A stretch of 64,000 bases of DNA from Smittia aterrima (GCA_033063855.1 CP093829.1:9930243-9994242); one strand, 5' to 3'. Shown: positions 20,844 to 32,268, numbered from the stretch's first letter. Notes: generated by a model from the sequence alone, not told the origin. Program-made: numbers and translations.

Positions 20844-23800
20844 TTATGCATTTGACTCCTTTAGATTTTGCAATCTTGCTAACTGTTGCGAGTCGAGCTC
20901 TTCAGGAATCGATGCTCGTCCGCCGACAACTTGCTTCGGCATGTCCGATGGCGAATCTTTTTTCTCGGCTTTCGATGAAGAAGACTCCTCCGCTGATGCA
21001 TTGATTTGTTCGACAGTCTGCGAGGCGAAAGCATCCTCGAAGTTGGCTTCAAAGTTTGCTTCAAAGTTGGTCTCGAACTGACCTCCACCGAATCCATCAT
21101 CTTCCTCGCATTGCTCTTTCAATTCAACTTGCTTCTCTTTATCATTAGTTTCTTTTTTGTTTGCTTCATAAGGCTTTTGATCAGCTTCTGGCAAATCATT
21201 TTCACCACTGCCACTGGCACTCTCAGCCGAAGGCGAGGGCTCTTCCATTTCAGGAAATCGCTTTTCAGCATCTTCAACACATGGCGTCGCACATGTGACT
21301 ATAATTTGAGCTACACTTAAATTAGGTTGAGATTCTTTTCTCGATTTACCTTGTCCGAAATCATTACTTTCATCGTCTTCGCCCATTTCCTTTGGTGGCG
21401 AAAGCAAGCAGCGTTTTTGAAAAGAAATTTAAAAAGAGAAACATTAGTAACGAAATAAGTGAATGAGACTTTACATGCTACAAGCACTTTGCGAAGGGAG
21501 GAGAGGAAGTTAGGAAGTTACACTTCGCAACTTGTAGCATGTCGCCTGGGAACAAAAACATGAAAATATCAAATTTTAGTGCAGGGTGAGAGTCCACACA
21601 ACAAATGGTTAAGGATGCGAATGTGTCCACGGAAAACGTCAACTATTGTTATACCTCCTTTTCACAAATTATATTAACTGATAGCATGAGTGAGTAGAAT
21701 AAGAGATTATAAGCTTGTTAGCCTCACGAGATTTATTAATAGCAAACGCACCTGTTGGAGCTTGAAACTGTTTGTATTGCTTTTGCTGTGTTTGCGATAA
21801 ATCGATCTCGAACTTCTTCTCCATAACCGCTTGTTGCTCGGGACTTGACGTCATTTCGTCTTCAATCAAATGAGGTGGAACTGTTGGTGGTAGTCCAAAG
21901 CCTGCAGGAGGCAACGCGTCGTCATCGTCTTCTTCTTCCTCTTCCGGTTCTGTCAAAGGTTCTCCATTCTCATCGCACTCGTCAACAACTAACGAAGGGA
22001 AATTGCCAATTTTTCCATCCAATTCTCCTTCCCACCATCCATCGTCGACTCCATGAGGTTCTTTTGTTATAAGTTTGATTATCTACAGAAAAGCGAATGT
22101 CATTCAATTGCTTTTCGAATTAAATTGCTTTTCATTCAACGAAACTTACTTGTCCTTCTTCAAACGTCAATTCATCTTCAGCAGTCGCGTCGTAATCATA
22201 GAGAGCGATGCAGTAGAGTTGATCACTCTTCTTCTTTACTGGTGCCGAGATAACGGAGACTTGATCAGGTGATTGTACAGAATCAGGAAGAATTTCTTGG
22301 TCCTCGCTGTCAACGGTGTAATCAACTGAAGAGAAAGAAATCTGCGCTGCCATCTGAGTCTGTTGTTCATTTGATGGAACATCTCGTTCAACGTCTAAGT
22401 AGTTGTTAGGAACGAAACCTTCTTCTCCACGATAGTTTCTAGCTCGTAACCATCCATCGCCATCACCTTCACCAACAACTTCTAACTGCTCACTCTCAAC
22501 TATCGTCAACTCGTCTTCGTTTTGCGCCTAACAAATTTAAAACAATTATTTCATTTCCGAGAAGAAATAATTTGATTAGTTACCGTATAAGAGTAGAGCG
22601 CAGTGCACTTGAATGTCTGAACTACTACTGCTGCTGACGATAAAACTGGAGCAGCTAATGCTGGCGGTGGAGCCTCGGGCTCTTCGTCTTTTTCATTTCC
22701 CCAATCAATTTGTGTTGGATCTAAAAAAAGATTTTAAGAAAAAGATTTGAAGTTTTTCAAAAGTTTCACTTACCCTCCCATGTTGTGTTGAATTGTTGAA
22801 TTGGTGGAACAACCTCATCTTCGTCATCATCTTCGAACTCACTCGATTCATGAATCGATTCGCGATATTCCTTGCGAATTTCTTCTGCTGTCTTTGTAAC
22901 TGGTTTTGAATGAGTTGCTTCGGCTTCAACGTTGTCACTGTCGTAGAAAGAATCTGAGCTTGGCTGTTCACCTTCGCGTGAAGCATCGGTTTGGATTGAG
23001 AGAGAGCTGTTTGATCTTGGCATCTCTTGAACGCTCAATGTCTCAGCTTCTTGAATCCATTCCTCGACACTTATTCCGCCTTGCTTCAAGCACTCTAAAC
23101 GAGCTTCTGATTTGATCTTGATGATCTCAGATTTACGAATTTGTTCTTGAAGTTCTTCAATCTTTGTTTCCAAATCGGGTCCGTTTTGATCGTTAGGATC
23201 ATTTCGATGGCCAGCGTCACGCAATGCTTGATAACCCGCTAATCGTCTCGTGTTTTCTCTCGCCGAATGACTTTCTCGTGCGACTCGACCCGCCCATCGC
23301 TTTCCTTCTTGATTCAGTGTTTGCAAGACCGACTCGTGATCGGCTGTGACTTTGCGAACTTGATCGTTGTCGCATGGCTCGAACTCGTATTGAATGTGTT
23401 GCTTCAAAACTGGATAGAACAAGTAGCAGCATTGCAAATTGTATTCACGCGTCAATTGATTAGCTTGATCGCGAATCTTTCCAAAAGAGTTCTGAGTGGC
23501 TGAGCATGTCATCAACTCAGCTCGGCCGATGAGCGCGAGGAAGTCAGCGACTCGCTCGAAGACGTAATTTTCCATTGTGGTCATGGTTGATTGCAAGTCC
23601 GTTGTGAAATAACGATTCTGATGAGCGTTGGCTGATGCTAAACTCAAAATGTAATCATTTCGTGCGCCAGTTGATTTTTCCTCGAGTTGTTCCTTACGCG
23701 AAGTCACACGAGCGCTGTTCTTCTGCAGGGAAGTGATTGATTGGAAAAAGCTTCCCTTCTTCTTCTTCAACTTCTCTTCGATATCACGAGCTTTGTCGCG

Positions 23801-24891
23801 AACGTCGTGCGCGCAATGTTCTTCATCGAAGTAAGATTTCTTCGTTTTGTCAACGTCTTGCACGGAAGTCTGAACCTCGTGCTGAACTTTTCCAAGGTTC
23901 TCAACACTTTTCTTGGCGATTGCGAGCTTATAAGCTCTCAAGTACTTTGCCTCATCAGCGATTTGTTGTTGAAAGACTTCAACCGCCGCTAAACGAGCTT
24001 TCGCGAGCTTCTCATTCTCTTCCAAAACCGTCGTCCAAACGCTCCACATGTTCCTGCGGAAAATGAAAAATGGTAATCAGCTTGCAGCAATTTACATAAT
24101 GAAAAAACTGGAAAAGTCTTGTTAATAATTTAATTATAATTTCACGAGAGTTGTCGTAGAGTTTTTAAATTTATAGTTTGAATTGAAAAAGCTTTAAAGT
24201 TCCCTTCGTTTCCACGCTGTCAAGACTTTAATGAGATATCAATAAATCATCATCAAATCAGTCTACGAACTCAAATTTTCTAAACCATCGACAAAAACAA
24301 TTTCCCTTTAATTTAATTCAACGGGAATCGAGTTCAGTGTGAATCGTAAAGTTTCGAGAAGGGAAATGCAATAAGCTCGTTCATTTCATTTAGACTCAAC
24401 CCACATCATTTTCGAAAATCCCAAAAAAGCTATTTAGGTAAACGTAATGAATTGAGAATGGAAAATTTCGGTTGATATTTTCCATGTTTATAAATAAATT
24501 TCCCGGAGCTCCGCTTGTCACACAAAACGGAATAAAATGAAAGAAGAAGTTCCCACTCGGAAGAGCTTTCGAGATCCGAGTGGAAGTCGATTGATTAGAT
24601 TAAGCAAAGAAATCTCAACAATTATTTACTGCGTCGAAGATTTCTTTATAAAAGCACGTACCACTTCTCCTCGACACCATCCATCTTAATTTCGGGTATG
24701 TTTGGAGTCTTCTTGTTCAAGTAAGCCGAAGATAACTTCAATAAACCGTCGCTGTAAGCTTTCTCGATTGCTGAACGCTTGATGACGAATGTGCGAATGT
24801 CCTCGAGCAGATCACACTCATGTTGGTTCTTCAATTGAAGTTTGCCCAACTGCTCGGTGTGTAAGTTCTTTAAGAACTTTGTGTAGTTTCC
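20844..24891 (-). CDS. nwk: Nervous wreck (F-BAR, two SH3), 5' end missing
   Basis: FCHSD-family adaptor that links endocytic membrane to actin at the synapse and limits synaptic growth in flies. Minus-strand exons read: 24662-24891, 22774-24053, 22584-22720, 22150-22527, about 21752-22082 and about 20844-21389 or 21376. The first carries the F-BAR start (NYTKFLKNLHTEQLGKLQLK). The second holds the rest of the F-BAR (SYFDEEHCAHDVRDKARDIE) and an acidic linker ending NTTWEG. SH3-1 (CTALYSYTAQNEDELTIVE) spans the next two exons. SH3-2 (CIALYDYDATAEDELTFEEG) is followed by HGVDDGWWEGELDGKIGNFP. The C-terminal exon (VAQIIVTCATPCVEDAE) is low-complexity and acidic. The join into the last exon is unsettled: donor ACAG/GTGCGT at 21751 is phase 1, matching acceptor AG/ACGATG at 21376 but not the first AG at 21389. 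The exon upstream of 24891 was not found. Confidence 0.93.
21473..21542. repeat. 70-base near-perfect hairpin in the last nwk intron
   Basis: Arms 21473-21496 and 21523-21542 are inverted copies. Both carry ACATGCTACAAG and TTGCGAAG on the stem; the first arm has a 4-base bulge (CACT). The loop is 26 bases. Length and stem fit a pre-miRNA-like fold on either strand. It sits next to a strong minus-strand acceptor (TTGTTCCCAG/G near 21546), so it could instead be part of an alternative terminal nwk exon. Confidence 0.75.
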
Positions 24892-26130
24892 CTAAAATGA
24901 AATCATGAGCGTGAGGATTCGATTTTCACTTAAGAATTTTTCATCTTTTACTTTTCTCGGCTGTGACTGCATTTTTAAAGATTCGACCGAAATAAAATCC
25001 AATTGATTGAAATATTCTTCGTTTCCTTTTGCGGATTTAAACACTTTTCATAAACCTCACGCCTTCTTCGCTTTTCAATTTCTGTTCTTGTTCATGTTTT
25101 CACTTCCTCGTTTATTTCAGTTCGTAGTTTTCTCACTTCCGTTCAATGCACTGAATCATTTAAACGCCCACGCATATTAAGCTTTAAAAAAATCGAATAA
25201 TTAGTAAAGTTTCAACAAACTTTCATCATGAAAGTTTCATGACGAATGCAAATATCTGCGATGAATTATTTTCCACAATTTGCGGTGAAAGAAATTGCAC
25301 AAAACGATTCTCAACCACGGAAAATTACGATTGTGAACTTTTTTTCATTTATCGATTGTCTACGATTGCTTGGAGTTTATTTGCTCCAGAAACCTAAAGG
25401 CAAATGAGAGTGGAAATTTAATTGGAAAGCAAGATCCGCTCGTGGAAAGTTTTTTTTTCGTAAACATTGAGCCGGTCTACGAAGCTCTCTCATATGTTTC
25501 GATTCGCGCCACATGGATCTTTATTGACATGAGTCAACGAATGGAAGTGAATTTCCGCGTGGCCCGATGATGGAAACTTGAAGAAGGAAATTTTGAGTGA
25601 AAAACTTTTCGCTCTAAACGCATGCGCGTTTAATATTTTCTTGAAAAATTTCTTCTTGGCTCGAGAAACTTTAGGTCAAACACTTTTGATTCTTGTCCTT
25701 TCAATGAACTTTGTAGAATTTCCATCAACGACGAGAATTATCTTTTGAAGCAGAAAACTTTCATCACAAACTTTTCACGATTTCCATGAAATCAAAAATA
25801 ATTTACACGAGACTCGAGACAATCAACCTTCCACTTCTTATCATCGATAACGAACTTTTATTGAGAGAGACGTAAATGGAAACTGGAAAGATTCTTGAAT
25901 ATGTTGCCTCTCTGTTTGGGAAAAAATCTGCGAAAGCTCAATGACAAATCCTTCAAAGACTTTCCCTTTTTAATTTAATTTTTCTTTTTTTTATTGAAAT
26001 CTAAAACTTCACTAAGTGGAACAACTCTTTTCTAAGTCGATGTACGTGATGCATTAAAAGCTAAAGATAAGAACTTATCGAACAATAAATTGATAAGACA
26101 AAGTAGTTTACTTAAACTAAAAAGCGTTTA
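24892..26130. other. Upstream of the first nwk exon seen
   Basis: AT-rich, no supported exon. It may be a 5' intron of nwk, whose first coding exon should end at a codon boundary. No such exon was recognised here on the minus strand. Confidence 0.5.
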
Positions 26131-26197
26131 TTGAATTCAAACAACAGCAACACAAGTTATCACAAGATATCGGAATATTTTAAAGAGAGCACAGAAT

Positions 26198-26755
26198 TTA
26201 TGAAGTTGAATCTGAAGAGTCGCGAGCTTCTAATGCTGAGTCGATTTGTTTTGTACTTTCGAGTTGCTCGTAGTCAACCGTCGCTTCATCTGGCAGATCT
26301 TCTTCAGCTGCGTCCTCTTCTATTTGAGTCGACACTTGTTTGCTGACTTGCTCAAAGGATTCAGGATATTTAGATTCAAGTTTTCCTTTGATGGTTCGAA
26401 TCTTCTTGAAAATGTATTCAAGATCTTTCTTCATCTCAATCAAAAGTTTGCAATTCTTTCTGTAATCCTCTGTGACATTCTTCAGTCGATTTTGACTGAG
26501 ATTGTTGCAATTGGCAAGCATTTCATTTGTTTTCTCGAATCGCTGAAGCCTAAAACGAAACAAATATTTGAATTAAATTTTACAAAAACAGTTTTGAGTG
26601 AATATTTACATTTGTTTCTGCGATTTGATAATTGATGAGATGTCTCCTTGATTAACAACACCAGCGAGTTGTTGCACAAATATTTCAGGCGCTGTGAAGT
26701 TCTGAAAGCATTCGAAATCGCTTATAGTATTAAAACTTGTTGTACTCTGCTGCAT
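26198..26755 (-). CDS. KXD1: KXD1 copy A (KxDL protein, BORC subunit)
   Basis: KxDL-motif protein; KXD1 orthologues belong to BORC/BLOC-related complexes that position lysosomes. Exon 1 is 26610-26755 (ATG 26753-26755), exon 2 is 26198-26549, together 498 bases or 165 residues. The start reads MQQSTTSFNTISDFECFQNF and continues through GDISSIIKSQKQM into exon 2, LQRFEKTNEMLANCNNLSQN. The core MKKDLEYIFKKIRTIKGKLE holds the KxDL motif and a coiled-coil-like helix. The acidic C-terminus ends DSSDSTS. The reading frame is intact, with good splice sites. This is one of four such copies; a CSN4 exon remnant lies just upstream. Confidence 0.9.
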
Positions 26756-26968
26756 TTTATTATATTTTGTTTATTTCACTAGAAAGAATATCAAGAGACA
26801 AGCGGCGTAGTTTTTCTTCCTGGAATTTTGTTCAAAACGAGAATGAGCTGCCGTTGAAAAACATTTTTTCGATAAATATTTTAATGATAATTGAAGAAGA
26901 ATTTCACGAGCTAAAATATAATTCGAATTAAAATTAGCAAGGCAAAATAGAAAATGAGAATAATTTAC

Positions 26969-27055
26969 CTTCGAAGTTGACAATTCCGTCGATTTGATCG
27001 ATGTATCCGTTGATTCGTCGTTCATTAATTATTCAACTTTCCTTGGAGGAATTTT
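26969..27055 (-). pseudogene. CSN4: CSN4 exon-3 fragment 1
   Basis: Reverse reading recovers the 3' end of CSN4 exon 3 (IDQIDGIVNFEG) with its GTAAAT donor, then diverges. A decayed piece of the last exon lies at about 26895-26925. It sits upstream of KXD1 copy A exactly where full CSN4 sits upstream of KXD1 copy D, so it is a deletion remnant of the duplicated unit. Confidence 0.8.
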
Positions 27056-27172
27056 CACGACTGAAAAATTAGAAAAATGTCGTCTTCAGAAATATTTTCA
27101 TGTAAACTACATTTTATTTAAGAAAACCTTTGAATTCACTAAAACATAAGAGACTTACATTCCCACCACCCT

Positions 27173-27347
27173 GTAAGGTCATGGGATTATCCGTTTATTA
27201 GAGTTCAGGTAAAAACAAAAAAAATATTTCGGCAACTCAATTTATTTTGTTCTCAACGTTCGATAAGGTAACCCACGCGCTCTCTTCAAGATTTCAAAAA
27301 TATTTTTGGTTATTTTTTTTTCACTTTAATTTTAGATAAAAACTGAA
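27173..27347 (+). promoter_or_regulatory. Type A promoter and 5' UTR intron of F-box gene 1
   Basis: A block CCTGTAAGGTCATGGGATTA begins at 27172 and recurs upstream of F-box 4 (about 48063) and 5 (about 50398). It is followed by the leader TTCTCAACGTTCGATAAG, a donor at 27268 and an acceptor at 27334-27335, giving a 68-base leader intron. The ATG follows 12 bases later. Confidence 0.65.
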
Positions 27348-28700
27348 ATGGAAGGAAGCTCAGCAATGATGGCAATTAACAAGCGATCACAGGAAACAAA
27401 CACTGAAGTTTCAAAGGAAGAACCTAAAACGAAAATTATCAAATTATCTGAAATGGCTACGAATAACTTGGATCCTTTGGTTCACTTCTCTCGTGTTCTT
27501 GGCATTTCTGAGATGATTCTTAATCATTTAAGTGGCAAGGACTTGAAAAAGTTTTCCGAAGTAAATCCACTTTGGTATAACGTCATCGCTTCGTCGAAAG
27601 TTCTCATGGAAAACATAAAAGTTGTTTTTAATGAAAAACGTAAGCTCCGAAAGAAAGATTACGATTTGCTGAAAAACAGTTCGAGAAAATATCAAAACAT
27701 TGAAGTCCGACGAGTAAAGAAATTTTCCAACCCTTGGACCACTAAATTCCATTGCATTTCCGATTTGGAGCTTGATTTGTTTCTCAGTAAAGCTCACGAC
27801 TGGAAAAACGTTTCATTAAGCGATGCAAATTTTAGATCAAAATTGGATTTATATAATTTTCTCTCGTCAATCGAGTTATCAGTTGAAAGCTTTTCTGTCA
27901 GAAGCAGGTTCAATGGAAAAGCATATCCATTTGATCACGGATCATCTTCAAACATAAATTCTTTCAAAGCTTTAAAGTTTCCAAAATTAAAACATCTGAA
28001 AATGCGTTTTGTCCAATTTCGCTTGATGGGCGTAATTTATGCTAAATTTTTGGTAAATTCTGTTGCAATCGAAAGATTTGATTTTAAAGATAGTCATGGT
28101 TTCATTGCCATAGACAGTGTTTTAACAAATATGCTCGAAAATTTTTATAAACTAACAAGTCTCACGCTTGAAACACAGAAAAGTGACTTGTTTGAAGATG
28201 AAACTTGGAAACGATTTCAATTCAAGCTTAAAAACTTAGCTATATATGTTAGCCGATATAGCGAACTGCACAGCACAAATTTATGGGATTTCATTAAATC
28301 ACAAAAGGATTATCTCGAAGAGTTGACGATTTATCTTGACAACGACATAGAATTATTCAACTTGATCATGAGACTGCCGAAGCTTAAGATTCTGCACCTC
28401 GGGACTACATTAGATCCGTCCAACGACGACTTTCCAAATGTAATATCATCATCGATCACTCAACTCACGTGTAGTGGTCCTGTGGACCCTGACACTCTTA
28501 AATTTTTCATGAAGTCAATGCCAAACGTAAAAATTCTTCACCTCAGCGTAATTGGCAATAATACCTTTCGAAACTTATTAGAAATGAAAAGAAAATTTGA
28601 AGAAATCAAAGTTGTTCGATTAGTGCATGACCTCAAAAAAATGGATCTTAAGGTGTTGTTGATTAACGAGAATGATGAATGTCATGTCGAGGATTTTTGA
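27348..28700 (+). CDS. F-box/LRR-like protein 1 (type A)
   Basis: Single-exon coding region of 450 residues. Residues about 45-95 (ISEMILNHLSGKDLKKFSEV then NPLWYNVIASSKVL) match the F-box pattern of SCF substrate receptors: Leu-rich helix, DL, V..xW. The remainder has repeated Leu-rich strands such as FPKLKHLKMRFVQF, LTSLTLET, LPKLKILHLGTT and MPNVKILHLSVIG, consistent with a divergent LRR solenoid. The N-terminus (MEGSSAMMAINKRSQETNTE) is shared across the family. Compared with copy 4 the C-terminus is shortened: WRPWFLEQFGKIHN is missing and the frame ends CHVEDF. Assignment as F-box protein is by motif; the substrate is unknown. Confidence 0.82.
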   Translation: MEGSSAMMAINKRSQETNTEVSKEEPKTKIIKLSEMATNNLDPLVHFSRVLGISEMILNHLSGKDLKKFSEVNPLWYNVIASSKVLMENIKVVFNEKRKLRKKDYDLLKNSSRKYQNIEVRRVKKFSNPWTTKFHCISDLELDLFLSKAHDWKNVSLSDANFRSKLDLYNFLSSIELSVESFSVRSRFNGKAYPFDHGSSSNINSFKALKFPKLKHLKMRFVQFRLMGVIYAKFLVNSVAIERFDFKDSHGFIAIDSVLTNMLENFYKLTSLTLETQKSDLFEDETWKRFQFKLKNLAIYVSRYSELHSTNLWDFIKSQKDYLEELTIYLDNDIELFNLIMRLPKLKILHLGTTLDPSNDDFPNVISSSITQLTCSGPVDPDTLKFFMKSMPNVKILHLSVIGNNTFRNLLEMKRKFEEIKVVRLVHDLKKMDLKVLLINENDECHVEDF

Positions 28701-29069
28701 GCTGTTTGGTAAAAACCATAAATAGTAAATAATAGTTTATAATAAGCTAAAAAAAAAGATTTTAATTTTGGAGAAAAACGAGAAGAACGTCGAGAACGAG
28801 GAGGAAGCTGAAGTATATGTTTTCATTCAAATTTCCCGCACGAAAGCCAAACTCCAAGACTCGCTCAAGATCTCCAATCTCTTAAACAAATTTTTGCTGC
28901 TGTAAGGGACTATTTATGTTCTTTTATGAACCATACAAAGATTCAGCTCATTTTGTTCTCAACGTTCGATAAAGTAAGATACTCGCTGTCTTCAAGATTC
29001 AAAAAATATTTTTGTTTATTTCAATTTTATTTTGATTTTAGATAATAATTCAAATATTAGGAAGTTCGA
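28701..29069 (+). promoter_or_regulatory. 3' UTR of F-box 1 and type B leader of F-box 2
   Basis: After the F-box 1 stop there is AT-rich 3' sequence. The type B leader follows: AAAGATTCAGCTCATTTTGT near 28936, the shared TTCTCAACGTTCGATAA, a GTAAG donor near 28973 and an acceptor TTTTAG ending at 29041. The same leader precedes F-box 3 and 6. Confidence 0.55.
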
Positions 29070-30298
29070 ATGGAAACTCAAATGGATAGAAAATCAGCAA
29101 AGATTGTAATTAGTGTAATTAGTGGCAACGAATAAGTTGGATCCTTTGATTTACTTCTCTCGTTTTCTAAATATTTCTGAGATGATCCTTAATAATTTGA
29201 GTGGCAAGGACTTGATAAAGGTTTCCAAAGTCAACCCAATTTGGTATAACGTCATCGCTTCATCGAAATTTCTCATGGAAAACATAAAAGTTGTTTTCAA
29301 TGAAAAACGTGAGCTGCAAACCGAAGATTACGATTTGCTGAAAAACAGTTCGAGAAAATATCAAAGCATTGAAGTCCGACGAAGGATCGATTGACTAGTA
29401 TATCTCTGGAGTGATACCCTCACTGACAGAATCTAATTGCATTTCCAATTCGGAGCTTGATTTCTTTCTTAGTAAAGCTCACGACTGGAAAAGTGTTTCA
29501 ATAAGCGGCACAAATTTTACAACAATAATGGATGTGTATAACTTTCTCTCGTCAATCGAATCATCAGTTGAAAGCTTCTCTGTCAGAAATAGATTCCATG
29601 GAAACGCATTTCCATTTGATGACGGATCATCTTCAAACTCAAAATCTTTTAAAGTTTTAAAGTTTCCAAAGTTAAAACATCTCAAAATGCAATTTGTTAA
29701 ATTTCGCTTGACGGGCGTGGATTATGCCAAGTTTTTATTAGAATCTGTTGCAATCGAAAGATTTGATTTTAAAGATAGTCATGGTTTCATTGTCATGGAC
29801 AGTATTTTAACAAAAATGCTCGAAAACTTCGAGAAATTAACAAGTCTGACGCTTGAAACAAACAAAAGTGATATGTTTGAAGATTAGACTTGGAAACGAT
29901 TTCAATTCAAACTGAAGTGTTTAGTTATAGAAGTTATGAGATATAGTGAACTGCACAGCACAAATTTATGGGATTTCTTTAACTCACGAAAGGATCATCT
30001 CAAAGAGTTGACGATTGATCTTGACAACGACATGGAAATGTTCAAGATGATCATGAGATTGCCGAAGCTTAAGATTCTACACCTCGGAAATGCATTTAAT
30101 CTGTCCGAGGACGATGTTCCAAATTTTTCAAATGTAATATCAACATCGATCACCCATCTCAAGTGTGAATCTAGACAGGACTCTGACCGTGTTAAATCTT
30201 ACCCTGAAACTCTTAAATTTTTGATGAAGTCAATGCCAAACTTTAAAAACTTTACCTCCATGTAATTGGCAACAATATCTTTCGAACTTTATTAGAAA

Positions 30299-30703
30299 CT
30301 AGTTTACCCTGGGCGGCTTTGCCGCCCGTCGAGACGAATCTCTTCGAGTTTTCCCGAGATTTCCGAATTTTTCCGACTTTTTCCCGACTTTTTTCCAAAA
30401 TTTTCCCGACTTTTTCCGAAGTTTTCCCAAATTTTCCCGACTTTTCCCGAAGTTTTTCCAAAATTTTCCCGAGTTTTTCCGAAGTTTTCCCAAAATTTTC
30501 CCGACTTTAAATTTTCCCGAGTTTTTCCGAAGTTTTCCCAAACTTTCCGAAGTTTTCCCGACTTTTCCCGAAGTTTTGGGTTCATGCACAGCGACGCTAA
30601 GTTCATTTTTTCGCCACCAGTTGCGCTAAAGTCGAGCGTGACGCCACAGAAAGACAGAAAGAAAGAAGGACAGAATTTCAGATCAAGCCAATTCTTATTA
30701 TTA
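30299..30703 (-). mobile_element. Helitron/helentron-like element, copy 1
   Basis: Read on the minus strand the element ends with a GC-rich hairpin (GGGCGGC AAA GCCGCCC, 30311-30327), eight bases, then CTAG (30299-30302), the layout of a Helitron 3' end. The middle is a degenerate minisatellite of TTTTCCCGAAG/TTTTCCGAG type units. The other end is a unique tail (about 30570-30700) ending in ATT/TTA repeats. A minisatellite core plus a terminal hairpin resembles non-autonomous helentrons (DINE-like). No transposase is present. A 5' TC was not found, so the class is tentative. Confidence 0.6.
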
Positions 30704-31274
30704 CTAGTTTACCCTGGGCGGCTTTGCCGCCCGTCGAGACGAATCTCTTCGAGTTTTTCCCGAGTTTTCCGAAGTTTCAACGAAGTTTTTCCGAAGTTTT
30801 CCCGAAGATTTCCCGAGTTTTCCGAAGTTTTCCCAAAATTTTCCCGAGTTTTCCGAAGTTTTCCCGACATTTCCCGAAGTTTTTCCAAAGTTTTCCCGAA
30901 ATTTTCCCTAGTTTTCCGAAGTTTTCCCGAGTTTTCCCGAAATTTTCCCGAGTTTTCCGAAGTTTTCCGAAAATTTTCCCGAAATTTTCCCGGGTTTCCC
31001 GAAGTTTTCCCGAGTTTTTCCGAAGTTTTCCCGAGTTTTTTCGAAATTTTCCCGAAGATTTCCCAAGTTTTTCCGAAGTTTTCCCGGGTTTTCCGAAATT
31101 TTCTCGAAGGTTTCCTGAGTTTTCCCAAAGTTTTCCGAAGTTTTTGGTTCATGCACAACGACGCTTAGTTCATTTTTTCGCCGCCAGTTGCGCTAAAGTC
31201 GAGCGTCACGCCACAGAAAGAAGGAAAGAAGGAAAGAAGGAATTTCACATCAAGCCAATTCTTATTATTATATT
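30704..31274 (-). mobile_element. Helitron/helentron-like element, copy 2
   Basis: This is a second copy directly abutting the first. It has the same CTAG (30704-30707), the same hairpin (30716-30732), a longer minisatellite (about 30750-31140) and the same tail with GTTGCGCTAAAGTCGAGCGT at 31188. It ends at about 31274, where F-box sequence resumes. Head-to-tail dimers fit rolling-circle elements but could also arise by unequal exchange. Confidence 0.6.
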
Positions 31275-31708
31275 AATAGAAAATTTGAAAAACTTAAAGC
31301 AGATCGTTTAAAGGATGTCAATGAAAATGATCTTAAGGTATTGTTGATTAACGAGAATGACAAAAGTCTTTGCAAAGATTGGAGATTTAAAATGTTTAAT
31401 GAAATTATTGTATTTGAATGTTTCTAATATTTTTTGAAATAAATAAATTTGAGATGAAACTTCAACGCATCGAAAAAATTAGAAAAATGTTGAGTGCAAA
31501 AATAAATTCATGTAAACTACATTTTAATTAAGAAAACCTTTGAATTCAATAAAAGAAAAGAATTTCATTAATAAAGGCATTTTAACCATTAATTATTTTG
31601 GAACTTCAAATCTCGTTTATAAACTAAAAAGCCAATTTATTCAATTCAAACAACGGCAACACAAGTTATCACAAGATATCGGAATATTTCAGAGAGCGAG
31701 CACAGAAC

Positions 31709-32268
31709 TTATGAAGTTGAATCTGAAGAGTCGCGAGCTTCTAATGCTGAGTCGATTTGTTTTGTACTTTCGAGTTGTTCATAGTCAACTGTCGCTTCAT
31801 CTGGCAGATCTTCTTCAGCTGCGTCCTCTTCTATTTGAGTCGACACTTGTTTGCTGACTTGCTCAAAGGATTCAGGATATTTAGATTCAAGTTTTCCTTT
31901 GATTGTTCGAATCTTCTTGAAAATGTATTCAAGATCTTTCTTCATCTCAATCAAAAGTTTGCAATTCTTTCTGTAATCCTCTGTGACATTCTTCAATCGA
32001 TTTTGGCTGAGATTGTTGCAATTGGCAAGCATTTCATTTGTTTTCTCGAATCTTTGAAGCCTAAAACGAAAACAAGGAGTTGAAATTAAATTTTACAAAA
32101 ACAGCTTTGAGTGAATATTTACATTTGTTTCTGCGATTTGATGATTGACGAGATGTCTCCTTGATTAACAACACCAGCGAGTTGTTGCACAAATATTTCA
32201 GGCGCTGTGAAGTTCTGAAAGCATTCGAAATCGCTTATAGTATTAAAACTTGTTGTACTCTGCTGCAT
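31709..32268 (-). CDS. KXD1: KXD1 copy B
   Basis: Exon 1 is 32123-32268, exon 2 is 31709-32060, 165 residues, with the same exon lengths (146 and 352) as the other copies. The frame is intact, including RFEKTNEMLANCNNLSQN and MKKDLEYIFKKIRTIKGKLE. Visible differences from copy A are mainly silent. It lies 138 bases downstream of the CSN4-B stop on the same strand, the same arrangement as copy D with full CSN4. Confidence 0.9.

Larger units (their letters stand above)
29070..31427 (+). pseudogene. F-box/LRR-like gene 2 (type B), broken and transposon-interrupted
   Basis: The would-be ATG at 29070 soon runs into TAA. Family sequence resumes near 29122 (NKLDPLIYFSRFLNISEMIL). Further lesions are a stop plus frameshift near 29390-29411, a TAG at 29885 where other copies have CAG, and a frameshift near 30245. 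A 976-base pair of repeat elements (30299-31274) interrupts the gene between a Glu-Thr codon pair and NRKFE. The 3' end (31275-31427) is still recognisable. Clearly dead. Confidence 0.9.

Noticed and set aside
26246..26635. Plus-strand frames of about 108-129 codons opposite every KXD1 copy
   Set aside because: They recur only because KXD1 is duplicated; antisense shadows with no independent support.
30340..31140. CRISPR-like array
   Set aside because: Units are contiguous and degenerate with no spacers, in a eukaryotic genome; this is a minisatellite.
30252..31311. Six overlapping open frames of 60-195 codons rich in FSEVFPKFSR or ENFGKTSEN repeats
   Set aside because: They are translations of the TTTTCCCGAAG minisatellite on both strands inside the two transposon-like elements; any repeat lacking stops gives such frames.
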